Shown here: positions 22,343 through 33,849 of the stretch, piece after piece
How the letters are laid out: each line of letters begins with the position of its first letter
Numbering within the stretch: the first letter of the stretch is position 1
From: Spinacia oleracea
Lineage: Eukaryota; Streptophyta; Magnoliopsida; Caryophyllales; Amaranthaceae
NCBI RefSeq assembly: GCF_020520425.1
Contig: NC_079492.1
Span: 112,193,157 to 112,257,156, forward strand
Direction: 5' to 3'
DNA length: 64,000 bases
Notes under the pieces: generated by a model
Told to the model about the DNA's origin: nothing
The model's input: the letters and a program-made list of their open reading frames with translations, nothing else
Databases searched by the model: none
Program-made: the position numbers and the translations under genes

Positions 22343-23326
22343 TGTCACGTGTTGGCATTTTCCCGATGCTAAGGCCCAGCGTGTCCCATATGAGGCAACT
22401 CCCATGAGCTTGTATGCTTTACTGATGCATGTATCTTGGTGCAGGTTAGTATCATTACGTGTTGTTTCCTCTACTATTGTGTTGTACAATGCTTGTTGCG
22501 CATATGGGGTAGGCTGGCCTAGATCAAGCCTCGGGGATTCAGGCGCCGCGCGGGCGGTCGAAAGGCCCTTCCGTGACATTTGGTATCAGAGCCGTCTCAA
22601 CATAGTCAAGTGCGGAAAGGTTCCTACACCATCAAGGAACCACCAAAATTGTGATCTGCCTCCCTCCATCACGATTCGGTCTGGCGCGAGTATAAAGGGC
22701 TGTTAGCGGGATGCTTTGGTGGGGCATCAAACCAGCGTGGGTGGTGCGCTAACCATGTGAGTAGGCGATTGAGCTCGAGGAGGAGCGCCCCCGACGGACC
22801 GAGGGGTTGTGTCGTGACTACTACATGGCGGAACCTGTTATGAAGGGGACGTGTTGAGCGATCAGGGACAAATGCGTGCAACAAGCGAGGTGTTTAAAGA
22901 GGAGACGCGTTATGCTGCTAAGGAGAGGGATTTGTTGTGTTGGCATCCTTGTCGATTATTGGGTGAGCGCTGTGGATGCATGTCACTTGTGTTGAACAAG
23001 AGAAGCATGGGTGACGTGTGCGCTGGGAAGCGACGAGCGGCGAGCCTCGGAGCGCCACACGAGGGCGTTTGTGGCTTAGGTGGGGGAGCTTGTCACGTGT
23101 TGGCATTTTCCCGATGCTAAGGCCCAGCGTGTCCCATATGAGGCAACTCCCATGAGCCTGTATGCTTTACTGATGCATGTATCTTGGTGCAGGTTAGTAT
23201 CATTACGTGTTGTTTCCTCTACTATTGTGTTGTACAATGCTTGTTGCGCATATGGGGTAGGCTGGCCTGGATCAAGCCTCGGGGATTCAGGCGCCGCGCG
23301 GGCGGTCGAAAGACCCGTCCGTGACA
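22343..23326 (+). mobile_element. TRIM (terminal-repeat retrotransposon in miniature), complete, 984 bp
   Basis: Two direct repeats of exactly 236 bp (22343-22578 and 23091-23326) both begin TGTCACGTGTTGGCATTTTC and end CCGTGACA, differing at about five positions. The first is followed after two bases by TGGTATCAGAGCC (22581-22593), the initiator-Met tRNA PBS. The second is preceded by a purine tract (GGTGGGGGAGCT, about 23079-23090). The internal 512 bp have no retroelement open frame. The 4-bp TGCT flanks both ends (22339-22342 and 23327-23330). Small size, paired LTRs, PBS, PPT and no coding capacity define a TRIM. I see no 5S rRNA-like part, so it is probably not Cassandra. Confidence 0.9.
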
Positions 23327-23965
23327 TGCTTCTGCTTTGATGCAGTCATGTACGGTAGAGGGACTACACCAACGCAGCAGCCTACTGCTGTCCTTGTGCA
23401 TTTTTTGTTATGACTTATGAGGGAAGCAAAACATTCATTACCATGACGAATAAGCATCGCTAAATCCTGGCACATTTAATGAGGACTTCACAATCCAAGT
23501 GCATAAACGATACAAAATGGTGGAGTTTGTTATACAAGTATGCATTTGTTGTTGGATTTCACGTCTCTTCGGGAGAATTAAAGTACTTTTGTTGGGTTTT
23601 GTAAAATAACTTTATGCTACATTGGAAAATATGTCATTTTTGGCCAATTTGTTTACTGTTGTACACATCTGCTTTTCTGCTGCTTGCATCTACGTTTTTT
23701 TTGTACAATTGCAATTGTAAGTTGACATAGATTGACTTTTTTAGTGAACCTAAATCAACTTTGTTACAACTTAGTAATGAACAAATGGGTTAGCATTAAC
23801 TGTAAACGATGATTTAGCATGACTTTCTAGTGAGCTAGTACCATGACTCGGAATTTATCTTTCTCAATGAGGTATTTTTTCATCTCAAAGAAAGGAATGT
23901 ATTTGTTGATGTTTTAAAGGAAAAAATGTGTTAAAGCCCAAAGCATACTTTGGTGAAGCAAAAAA
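23327..23965. other. No gene seen
   Basis: AT-rich sequence following the TRIM insertion. It has scattered CTGCTT and TTGTACA words but no convincing coding region, RNA gene or transposon end. Confidence 0.5.
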
Positions 23966-25012
23966 TGACCTATATTTAATCTAATGCGCCCTATATGTGC
24001 ATAACTAGATCAAACTAGGTGAGATTGTGTCTATAATTATAAAACTAAGAATATTAAACATGAATAGGTTTTAATTTCATTATTTAGGTTCATCACTTCA
24101 AAGTTAGGAGCGAATTAACTTATTTTAGAGATATGACCTATATTGATCGGGCGAGCCTTAAATGTGTATAACTAGACCAAACTAGATAGGATTTGGTCTT
24201 AGAATCATAAAACTAAGGTCATTAAACATGAATAGGTTTTAAGTTTATTATTTAGGTTCATTATTTCAAAGTTAGGAGCGAAATAACTCATTTTAGACAA
24301 GATATTACCTGTGTTGTGCATAACTAGACTAAAGTCGGTGAGAGCAAGGTTGTCAGGATCGGGATCCTACCTTGGATCGATGAAAGGGGGTAGGATCTGA
24401 TCGGTAGAATCAGATCGTAGGATCGTAAGATCCTACTAAAGAGTAAAAATAATGGTTATATTGTTAAAATGAAATGTAAAATCATGTATTCAGATAATCT
24501 TAATACTCAAATATCATTTTTGCTCACATAAGATTAATACTTTTGTAGATTCAAGAGCAATTACTAAGATATGCGCAAGGTTGTTGAAATTATATGAATT
24601 TCTGTACTTTTATGCGAATAAGATACTTTATTTATAACTAATTTTTTGATAGAAAAGTATGATATTTCTAATGATATGTGATTATGAACTATTTAGTAAT
24701 AAAAGAATTATTATCTTGAAATATTGTATGTTGGAACGGATCGTTGGATCGGATCGTAGAATCGTAGGATCGTATTAAGATCCCACCACTTAAAATTTGT
24801 ATCGAGGTAGGATCGTAATATCTTACACACATTAAGATCCTACCTAAGATCCGGATCGACGACGTGTTTTTGGATCGTAGAATCATAGGATCGTAAGATC
24901 CGAATCGGGAGTTTAACAACTATGGGTGATAGTGTGAGACTGAGTCGTAGAATAATAAAAACTAAGAATATTAAACATGTATAGGTTTTAAGTTCATTAT
25001 TTAGGTTCTAAA
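23966..25012 (-). repeat. Three diverged copies of the 161-bp satellite family, inverted relative to the first array
   Basis: Units begin near 23966 (ATGACCTATATTTAATC), 24132 (ATGACCTATATTGATCGGGC) and 24304, about 165 bp apart. Each contains AAACATGAATAGGTTTTAA and a TTATTTAGGTTCAT block matching the reverse complement of the main array (ATGAACCTATATTC-type block). The third copy is split by a hAT MITE at 24345-24924. The run stops at about 25012, some 70 bp before the SIRE 5-prime LTR. Confidence 0.75.
24345..24924. mobile_element. hAT-type MITE (580 bp) inside a satellite copy
   Basis: The insertion begins CAAGGTTGTCAGGATCGG and ends TTTAACAACTATG, giving partly matching inverted ends (CAAGGTTGT and, from the other end, CATAGTTGT). 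It is flanked by GGTGAGAG (24337-24344) and GGTGATAG (24925-24932), 7 of 8 identical, the 8-bp duplication size of hAT elements. The inside is rich in GGATCGTAGGATC-type palindromes. There is no coding capacity. Confidence 0.8.
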
Positions 25013-25809
25013 TTTTTCTCCTTTCCTTAATTTAGAATAAATTGGTTGGAGATCGTGTAACATACAAGGTTTCTTAGGAACTATTGACCCTAAAGTTTTG
25101 ATGATGACAAAGCAAACTCCTGACAATTGGTTAAGTTATGTTGCATAATAGGTTCTGAGATCCTTAGAGGGATAATGCTAAGTTAAGGAGATCCTGGGTT
25201 GGATAAACTAAGCAACGTGGAATATAAGCAAGTAATTGATCCATGTCAGACACTACATTGAAGATATAATCATTAAGCAAGTTTACAAAGGCGAGATCCT
25301 TAGGCGAGTTCCTAAGGCGAGATCCTCATATATTATGTGGATCCTCGATGTTCCAGAGAAGGAACAAATTGGGAAGACTTCGAGTGAAGCTTCTAAAGGT
25401 GCAACATGAAGACTACAACATATGAGTTTATGTTTAGGATTTATGTAAGTATTTAATATTGTTTATACGTAATTTGGAACAAAAGGAACCTAAGTATTTT
25501 GGTACGTTTTAAATTGAAATATATTAACTGTAATTATAAAAGAGTTTTAAGTTGGAAAATCTTTGTTAATAAATAAAATGAATTTAATTAATAAATGTAA
25601 ACATAGGATTCTGTTTTCATTCTCCTTGTTTCTCAAGAAAAAAAATTTCCATGATCCTTAAAACTCTCCCACGTATTTCTGTTTAAACGTGCAAGTAGTG
25701 TTTTGTTTTGGTCTCCATGTTTCTCTCCAACTATGCCCATGTTACTGAGCAGTAACAGTTAGTGGGTAGTTGAGGAGAACATGGGTATCCAACCTTAGGT
25801 AAAACTCCT

Positions 25810-25819
25810 CTATAAAAGG
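25810..25819 (+). promoter_or_regulatory. TATA box of the SIRE LTR
   Basis: CTATAAAAGG lies about 730 bp into the LTR on the sense strand and is kept in the 3-prime LTR (about 41813-41822). It fits an RNA polymerase II start near 25845. Confidence 0.65.
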
Positions 25820-26009
25820 AGAAGAGTTTTGGCTTTTGAAAATACAACTGATTTCTACAAAATCTATCTGAAAGAGCTTAAACGTTTTAAAAGAATCAGT
25901 TTGCAAAATAGAGTGTTCCTTGAGTTCCTTATTACTATAATCTTTATTATGTACTAGAATCTATCTATCACATTGTATTTTGGGTTTAAGGGTTGAGTGG
26001 TCCTTGAGT

Positions 26010-26133
26010 GACTTAGAGTTAAGTCAAAGAGAGAAAGAGCGACTAAGAGTTTAGTCAAAGAGAGAAAGAGCGACTTAGAGTTAAGTCAAAGAGAAAAGGA
26101 GCGACTTAGAGTTAAGTCAGAGAGAGAAAGAGT
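26010..26133 (+). repeat. 31-bp tandem repeat in the SIRE LTR (4 copies)
   Basis: GACTTAGAGTTAAGTCAAAG-type units begin at 26010, 26041, 26072 and 26103, exactly 31 bp apart. The same array is present in the 3-prime LTR from about 42012, so it predates insertion. Each unit holds an inverted word, GACTTAGAGTTAAGTC. Confidence 0.9.
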
Positions 26134-26405
26134 AGCACAATAATCGAAGGGGATTGTTGTGTGGAACTCGTGTTCGAGAGGAACTCGAGTTAAAGAGTGT
26201 ATTTGTAATAGAGTTATTGCATTAATACAAAAGAGTTGTGAGGTTCTTCTTGATTAGGATCAAGAAGGTTCCTCAGTTTTATATCTTTCTCCGCTTATTG
26301 TTCTCAGTCTCTTTATTGTTTAAATTCCGCAAGAAACTTACCCAAGTTCCCAAGAAATAATTCACCCCCCCCCCTCTTGTCAAGTGTTCCTACTGAACTA
26401 ACAGT

Positions 26406-26418
26406 TGGTATCAGAGCC
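26406..26418 (+). promoter_or_regulatory. Primer binding site of the SIRE element
   Basis: TGGTATCAGAGCC, two bases after the 5-prime LTR, matches the complement of the 3-prime end of plant initiator methionine tRNA, the usual primer of copia elements. The TRIM at 22343 uses the same site. Confidence 0.9.
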
Positions 26419-27440
26419 GGATCTCACAAAAATACAGGAAACCCTGTTGAGAAAAAGTTCCTGGAAAGTATGAACGCTTACGAGAAACTCGAGGAAGGTT
26501 ATTCCACTCAAAGACCTCCAATGTTCAACGGGAAATTCTACACCTACTGGAAGAACATGATGGAGATCTATATCAAGGCAGAGAACTATCAAGTCTGGCG
26601 AGTCATAGAAGTCGGTGATTTCAAGGTAACAATGACCAATGCTCAAAATGAGGTAGTTCCTAAACCCATGTCTGAATTTACTAAGGAAGATTTTGAGAAA
26701 TTTGAAATCAATGCAATGGCTGTGAAAATCTTGCATTGCGGCCTTGGACCTCACGAACATAACAGAGTTATGGGGTGCAAGAGCGCAAAGCAAATTTGGG
26801 ATCTCCTTCAAATAACTCATGAATGAAATAATGAGGTCAAACGTTCAAAAATTGATTTATTAATGTCTAAGTATGAACATTTTGAAATGCAACCAAGAAA
26901 AACCATACAGGAAATGTTTACTCGTTTCACTAACATTACTAATGAGCTAGTTTCTCTTGGAAGAATTATTCCCTCTGATGAACAGGTTAGGAAGATCCTA
27001 AGGAGCATGCCACAGGATGATAGATGGAGAACCAAGGTCACAACACTGTTTGAAACAAAGGACTTCACCAAATTCAACATTGAACAATTGGCGGGATCCT
27101 TAATGACTCACGAATTACATCTAGGAGAAGATGTTCCTGAGAACCGAGGCCTTGCTCTCAAGGCTGAGGAACAGGAGGACTCAGAACTTGATGAAGATGA
27201 GGTTGCTACATTAGTCAGAAGAATAAAAAGATTTTACAGGAACTCTAAACCTGGAAATCTAAGAGGAAGGAACTCAGTGAGAAAATCAAGTGGTTCCAAG
27301 TCTGACCAAGGATGTTTCAAGTGCGGAGATTCTGACCATCTAATCAAAGACTGCCCTCAGTTGGAAAATGAAAAAGGGAAAGGCAAGGGAAAGGATCTGT
27401 CCAAGGAAAGATTCAACAAATCAACCTTTGCCAAACCTAA

Positions 27441-30317
27441 TGTAACACCCTAATAATTCCTTGCTTTTATAAAATCATTTTCCAACTTAAAATAAAGGAA
27501 TTACTAAAGCATTACCGCCACCGTGATAACGGTTAAGGCTATTAACAGAATTACGCAGCGGAAATTAATGTCAACTAACTTTTAAAAACGTAATTAATGC
27601 ACTATTGAGGCCTCCTACAATTTGGAACCATAATGGCCAAAAAACCAAAGTATAAATAGTTTAAATACGAAAACATAATTAAAGTATAATTAAATAGTTC
27701 AAAATACGAAAACATGCAACTCTTTCGATCATCCCAAGCCACATGATTCCGATCTACCAACCTGCTATTTTATTCTACTCCCCATCAATGCAAGTGAAAA
27801 TGATAGATCATCATAGGGTCATAGGCAAAGGCCATGACCAAAACACACAAAGCACGTAGTCAGCAAAAGCTGAGTACTTACAAGAATGGAGTGAATGAAA
27901 CTAAAACATGCATCACTCACTAAATACTAATCATCATGCAAAAGCCATATATTAATAAACAATCAATCATGAATACAAGACTCGACTCTTGACTCGACTC
28001 TTGACTCACAATTCAATTAGAATAAGCTTCGAACGGGCCAAAGAAAGTTCCATAAAGGAAAAAGGTGATGGGAGCCAACCATACACCAAATAATAAATAA
28101 TAAATTCGGGCCATACCGACGGAATTCCTGCGCATAATATAAATGAAACAACGTCTTGTATCATTAGTAGGAGTACGAGCTTTCCGGAAAGACTCCCCCC
28201 ATTGTTCATACTCAAGGTATATACGTTCCAAGAGTTTTGAAGCTTGTTCTGGTTGCACTTTACGTTTGTTAATATTTTATTAAAGGTGAACTCAAGACTC
28301 AACAATGTACATTCATACAATTAATAAACAACAACCAAAACAATCTTATTTTAATGCGTTAAGACTTGTGATCAACCAAGCAAGACTCTTGTGAAATTAC
28401 TACCATGTTCCTCCTCACCAAAGTGAGACTCCACATCATGCACATTAACATGAGGGTTGTGCCCTTGCACGACAAATCCTAATTCATTTCATACATAATA
28501 TCCCCAGTTGAACCCTACATGTGTGGTGGCTTACGTGAGCTAACCCTTCACATATGGTAAAATAAATTGTACAACGAAGTACGAATAATTGGCTCAAAGT
28601 AAGCTAGACATCCCGTACAATAGCATACAATTAAATAATTCATCCCTTGCATGTGAAACAAACCATACATGCATAAATATTGAACAACATGATTGACAAT
28701 GAAATCCATCCTCATAATAAACTCAACATGCTTGTTCAACCAACAATTCAATAATTCCAATAACATTAATCCACATGATCGTTCACCAAAGCATATATGA
28801 ATCCACATAATATAATTCACATCATCAACAATCATGTAATGTCATTGACAAAAGGTATGGTCGCCCTAGACTTGTACGTACCTTGAATACCTAAGCGTAG
28901 GGGCCACTTTGCAATAACGAGCACTCAACTAGAAATCACCTCCTATCATCAAAATAATGAAACTTAAATTATTTCCATGTTCATTAAATTTCCAGCAACT
29001 TTATAAAATCTAAAACCTCATTTAAACTTTAGAATTCAATCGTTTTTCAATAATATAATCGTCTCAATTTGCAAAATCAATCCCTTGTACGAAAACATAC
29101 TTTTTCCGCCTTTAAAATCAATAAAAATCAACACTTTAAGCCTTTATTCAAATCTGAAAATATAATTGATTATCATAATTAAAATCATCACCTAATTATT
29201 CTAATCAATTGACTCATTAGGTATAGGTTAAAACCCTAACTTGAAAATCCTAATAAAACTAATTTATTATCATAAAAATCAATTCTTTATTCAATAAACA
29301 AATCTGAAAATTCGTCTTTTAATAATTAAAACAAGCCTAATAATCACAACACGCAAATCCTCAAACCACGGTATTCATAACCGGTTCCCAGCATTTTAAT
29401 TACTCAAAACAATATTAATATAATAATTTAAAATACGAAATTGAAATAGAATAGGTAAGGAAGAAGAGAATTATACCAATCCGGCATATAGCACGGAACA
29501 ACCACGAATTAATGTGATTGGGCGAAAAGAGTGAACAAGAAAGAACAAAACACGAACACACACACAACGCACAACGCACAACTCGTGTGCGTGTGTGCGC
29601 AGCGACGAAGGGGGACGCAAGAGCGGGGCAGCGCGCCTGGGCTGGGCGCTGTGTGCGAGCGAGAGGCGAAAGGGGAAGACGAGAGGGAGGGTGTGGGTGT
29701 GCGAGGGGCAGCAGCACACCACATGGCACACACACTCGACGCAACAAGGGAGCAAGGGGGGACGAGGGCTGTGTCTTACGAGAGGCACGAGCAGCAGCGA
29801 GCAATTGGGGACGGCGAGCACGAGGGGACAGCGAGCACGAGCACTCGTGCTGTGCGGGCCGGCCGAGAGGAAGAGGGGCAAGAGGAGTGAGGTGCAAGCA
29901 AGCAAAAGGAGGGTTTATGAAATTAAGGGGGGTTCATTTAATGATGGGGAGTCCTATTTATAGGCTCCCTATTTTCAATGGGCTAGGCTTAGGAAATTAG
30001 AATTGGGCTTAGGGAATGAAATGATTGGGCTAGCTTAGGACTTGAATTAAACTCTTTTGATTGGGCTCGTTTAATAAAACGAATTGGACTTTTCATTTAA
30101 AACCCGAAGCCTTTAAAAATCATTTGCAACCCATTTAATTTCCCGACTCAAGAATTAAATTCGTTTCGTAATTAATTAAAATAATAAATATTCTAATTAA
30201 TTAAATACATTTAAATAAAATACATTTAAATATTATTTAAATGCTAATTAATCGTAAAATGCTTTATAAATATAATAAAATATACTTATAAATATTATAA
30301 AAATACGAGGTATTACA
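27441..30317 (-). mobile_element. Solo LTR (2877 bp) inserted in SIRE gag
   Basis: The insert begins TGTAACACCC and ends GGTATTACA, so both strands start TG and end CA, and it is flanked by a perfect 5-bp duplication CCTAA (27436-27440 and 30318-30322). It has no gag, pol, PBS or second LTR, as expected of a solo LTR left by recombination between two LTRs. A TATA box on the minus strand (CCTATAAATAGG, about 29966-29955), followed by a GC-rich transcribed-looking block at 29500-29900, suggests minus orientation. The long open frames in the GC-rich block have low-complexity translations and are not genes. Confidence 0.85.
29955..29966 (-). promoter_or_regulatory. TATA box of the solo LTR
   Basis: The minus strand reads CCTATAAATAGG about 350 bp from the LTR start at 30317. 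The word is nearly palindromic, so the orientation rests on the distance to the LTR start and the GC-rich leader beyond it. Confidence 0.5.
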
Positions 30318-31224
30318 CCTAACTTCAAGAAGGCTATGATCGCAGCTTGGGGAGATGCTACAGACTCGGAAGAAGATGAGGATCAACCAGATGAAGAAAC
30401 AGCAAACCTTTGTCTCATGGCAAAGATCGATGGAACCACCCAAGATCCATCAAGTGAAGTAAGGTCCTCAACTCTTCTATCTCTGTCTAAAATTAAGTTA
30501 GTGGAATTATTGATAGAAACTCTAGACATTTTTAAAAAGTTTATCGTAATAAAGGCTCAAAGTGACAAGGCAATGGAACTTAGCAAAGAACACACAACCT
30601 ACCTCGATAATGTTAAATCTGATGTATATGGTAGGTTCTTTCAGTTGCCTGTCAGGAACACCACTCTTAAAGACTCTTTTATAAGAGTTGAACATGTATA
30701 TATTATGCTTGATGAAGCTAACAATGTTGAAGAAACTCAGGAACAAGAAGATTTCGAAATTGGTTTAATTCGTTTTACAGATAATGATGAGGAAATCTCT
30801 CCTGGAAGACATCAAAATGAAATAGCAGATCCACAAACACAAGAAACGGCAACTAACCAAGAAGTTCCTGTAAGAAGAAATCCAAGAGCTCCTGATCCCG
30901 AGGAACCAGAAAATGCTGATCTTGAGGAACCAGAAAATGCTGATCTCGAGGAACCAGAAAATGCTGATCCTGAGGAACCAGAAGAAGATCAAGAAACTTC
31001 TGATGCAGAGGAACAAGGATCTCAAGAAACATAAGGAACTGAGGAGACCTTAGATGTTCTAGTGGCACAATTTCAACCTAAGCCCTGGAAACATTAAAGT
31101 TCTCACCCAATGGATCTGGTTATCAGTGACATTAGGAAAGGAACTCAAACAAGGTCTCAACTAGAACTTCTGTGTTTTTCATGCGTTCCTCTCCACAATC
31201 GAGCCAAGGAACCACACTGAAGCA

Positions 31225-31850
31225 TTGGAAGATGTTGATTGGATCACTGCCATGCAAGATGAGTTAAATGAGTTCCAAAGGAACAAGTTATGGCATATGG
31301 AACCCAAACCAAAGAATCAAAAGCTCATAGGATTGAAGTGGGTGCTCAGGAACAAGCTCGATGAACATACAACGATCATCAGGAACAAGGCAAGGTTAGT
31401 AGTCAAAGGCTAAAATCAACAGGAAGGTATTGATTTCGAATCAACTTTTGCAGTTGTTGCTAGATTATAAGTTATTCGAATTATAATTGCTTTTGCAGAC
31501 TTTATGGGATTTAAGTTGTATCAGATGGACGTCAAATGTGCTTTCTTAAATGATTTTCTTGAAGAAGACGTCTATGTGGAACAACCCCCTGGTTTTGAGA
31601 ATCCCGAATTTCCGGACCACGTCTATAAGCTTGACAAAGCTCTTTATGAGTTAAAGCAGGCTCCTAGATCGTGGTACGAAATATTATCCAAGTTTCTTTT
31701 ACAAAATGATTTTAAACGAGGAAGAATTGATAAAACTCTATTTTTAAAATCAAAAGGATCTAACTCACTAGTTGTACAATTTACGTTGATAATATACTGT
31801 TTGGTACAACTAATGAAACTTTTTGCAAGGAACTTGCAAAGTAAGTAAGC
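31225..31850 (+). pseudogene. pol: SIRE/copia reverse transcriptase fragment
   Basis: The start of the copia RT domain is clear: WITAMQDELNEFQRNKLW, then LIGLKWVLRNKLDE, then KLYQMDVKCAFLNDFLEEDV and YVEQPPGFE, then YELKQAPRSWYE. Stops occur at 31411-31413 and 31468-31470, and there is a frame change near 31780 just where the catalytic YVDD block should be (the reading switches from TLII to VDNILFGTT). The C-terminal half of RT and RNase H are missing after about 31850. Confidence 0.88.
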
Positions 31851-33148
31851 AGAGAGAAGCACGGGAAAATGAGATTGGATCTAGGGATGATCAAGCTAAG
31901 ATAAGTAAGCAGGACAGTTCCTCACGAGGTATGACTTTTATAGATTTATGCATAACTACTGTATACCATTATAAATACATGTGCGTAAAGCATAACTGAA
32001 GTTTACCATTGTTAAGGAACAACCAAAAATTTAGAATTAAAATGTGCATTTAATTAGTCAGTAATATGAGATACGTGATTCAAACAGTTCTACTAAAATA
32101 GGAGGATCATGGATATATTCTTTTTGTTACAATTTCTTTTCCATCTTTTATTTTTCCACAAATTATTTTTATTTTTTATTTCTTTTTATATATCCATATT
32201 TTTTATTTATCTATTCCATTAAATTTTATTTTTTCCAAAATTAAAAGCTAATGGATCACACCTATGGATCTCTCATACCCAAGGCCACCACAAAATCACA
32301 TCTCACCAATTCTATCACCACAAACCCTAAAAATAAAAATAAACCCCAAATTCAAACACCACAAAACCCTAGAAATTAAAAATCCCCAATCTGAAACCCT
32401 AACCACCACCACCGACGGCCGGACTCAACGAGCCACAACCACCGGTGGACTCGGCTCGGCGACCGGCGACAACCCGGCCAACCGACCGAACACCACCGTG
32501 TCGTCACCCAACCATCCGCAAACAACTACAACAGCCCAACAGCAAACCTCCGCCCTCAAACAACCACCCTCCCATAACCTCCACCCTTGTCCCTCCAGTG
32601 CCGGCTCACTCAGCCATCGACGCCGTCCTTTCGTCACCGTCCGCGGACTCCCACAACAGCCCAACAAATTTCGAAAATCGACCACCCACATCCCAAACCC
32701 ATAACCGTTCGCCCTCAGCTTGTTCGCGAACCACCTCAAAAACTACAACCCCATTCGCGACCACAAACCCAGCCCAAACCCGACGCCTGCCCACAAATCT
32801 ACCTCTCCTTCTGTTCAGTTGGCTGCGAAAGTTGAGGAGGCCCACCACCGACCCGCGACGAGGCAGCGACGGTCGGGGTGAGGGTCTTGCAAAAATCCGA
32901 AAAAAAAAAGGAGGATTATTCTAAGGGGGAACTTACTCCAACCCATGTTCCTTCGGTTGAGGATGCACATTTGGTGAAAGGATTTGGAATTATTCATATT
33001 TGGTGAAAGGGTTTGTAATTAATATTGATGAACTTATGGGTTGTGAATTATACATTAAAGGGATGACGTTGATTAAAAAAAAGTAAAAAAAAAAGTATGA
33101 AAGGGTTAAAAAAAGGTGGTTCCTAAGGTGAACAGTCCTCTGTTGTTT
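31851..33148 (+). other. SIRE 3-prime internal sequence plus an unassigned proline/threonine-rich stretch
   Basis: 31851-32090 is probably SIRE internal sequence after a deletion. From about 32100 to 33125 the base composition changes: a T-rich block, a GC-rich plus-strand reading at 32260-32930 rich in Pro, Thr and Ser, and a GGTGAAAGG-containing tail. This may be another small insertion or a captured 5-prime untranslated region. I find no domain and no clear ends. Confidence 0.35.
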
Positions 33149-33430
33149 CACTAGAGAAAAAAACATCATAAGTTGCCCTTAAAATAGGCTTATAAGTTGC
33201 CAATTATAAGGGCAACACATGGGGGGGTCACTTTTGTGAAATTATCAAAAGTTGTCCTTAACAAGGGCAACTTATAATCCCTTGTTTACAACAAGGGCAA
33301 CTTATGTGAAACTTATAAGTTGCCCTTGTTGCATACAAGGGCAACTTATGCTTAAGTTGCTCTTGTTTGAAACAAGGGCAACTTATAAGCTTCACATAAG
33401 TTGCTCTTGCTGCAAACAAGGGCAACTTTT
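33149..33430. repeat. Left TIR and subterminal repeats of the Pack-CACTA
   Basis: After the terminal CACTAGAG, the word AAGTTGCCCTTGTT occurs about ten times in direct and inverted orientation between 33170 and 33430. A matching but shorter set (AAAGTTGCTCTTGTTG and GGGCAACCTTTG) lies near the right end at 40302-40340. Such repeats are the usual transposase-binding region of CACTA elements. Confidence 0.85.
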
Positions 33431-33849
33431 GAGTTTTTTTTTTTAAAAAAAAAAAATCTGCAATATAATTCCTGATATTTTGCAATATAAAATTCTGCAT
33501 TATAATTTATAGAATACTGTTTCACCAAACATCATCTTGACATTCCTCAAAAATGATATAAATTTCAAATTTCCAATAATATTACCGAATTAATTCAAAT
33601 GTAATTAATTAAATCGATAAATAACAAAATAATGTAAGAGTCACGGATAATTACAAGCCTGCTCTATTTATTACATTGAGGGTAGTTCACAATCGTTGAA
33701 GTAAGTAGCCCACTTGTCTCGAACTTCATCCACTCCTCTTTGGTAAAGGGCCCCTCCCTTGGAGTAAAACCTTTAAAAGAACAACGTACATGCAAACCAA
33801 TAAATTAAATTAAGTTTCATATGCGAAAACAGAAATTATATTGGTCGCG
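33431..33849. other. Non-coding interior of the Pack-CACTA
   Basis: AT-rich sequence between the subterminal repeats and the satellite copies. I see no gene or repeat of note. A TTATTACATTGAGGG block near 33667 is the only compositional break. Confidence 0.4.

Larger units (their letters stand above)
25082..26403 (+). repeat. 5-prime LTR of the SIRE element
   Basis: It starts TATTGACCCTAAAGTTTTGA (the partner LTR has TGTTGACC, so the second base has mutated) and ends CTGAACTAACA before the PBS. It differs from the 3-prime LTR by scattered substitutions, a 14-bp duplication of a GGCGAG unit near 25300-25320, and the terminal bases. Overall similarity by eye is well above 95 percent. Four 31-bp repeats lie at 26010-26133. 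Confidence 0.9.
26467..31034 (+). pseudogene. gag: SIRE gag, split by a solo LTR
   Basis: The capsid/nucleocapsid reading begins near 26467 (MNAYEKLEEG), has PPMFNGKFYTYWKNMMEIY typical of copia gag, and a CCHC zinc knuckle (CFKCGDSDHLIKDC, about 27313-27354) for RNA binding. It runs to 27440, is interrupted by the insertion 27441-30317, and continues at 30323 in the same frame once one CCTAA copy is removed, to a stop at 31032-31034. The C-terminal part is Asp/Glu-rich with four near-identical EEPENAD repeats (about 30898-30985). One in-frame TGA at 26824-26826 breaks it. The protease that normally follows is absent. Confidence 0.85.

Noticed and set aside
22343-23326. Cassandra-type TRIM with 5S rRNA-like LTR
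   Set aside because: I looked for 5S-like promoter words in the 236-bp LTR and saw none.
29415-30000. Several long overlapping open frames on both strands
   Set aside because: They arise from a GC-rich, stop-poor leader of a solo LTR; translations are low-complexity and out of phase with any known domain.
32264-32924. Pro/Thr-rich plus-strand open frames
   Set aside because: No domain, no splice context and overlapping frames of equal length; kept only as an unassigned block.
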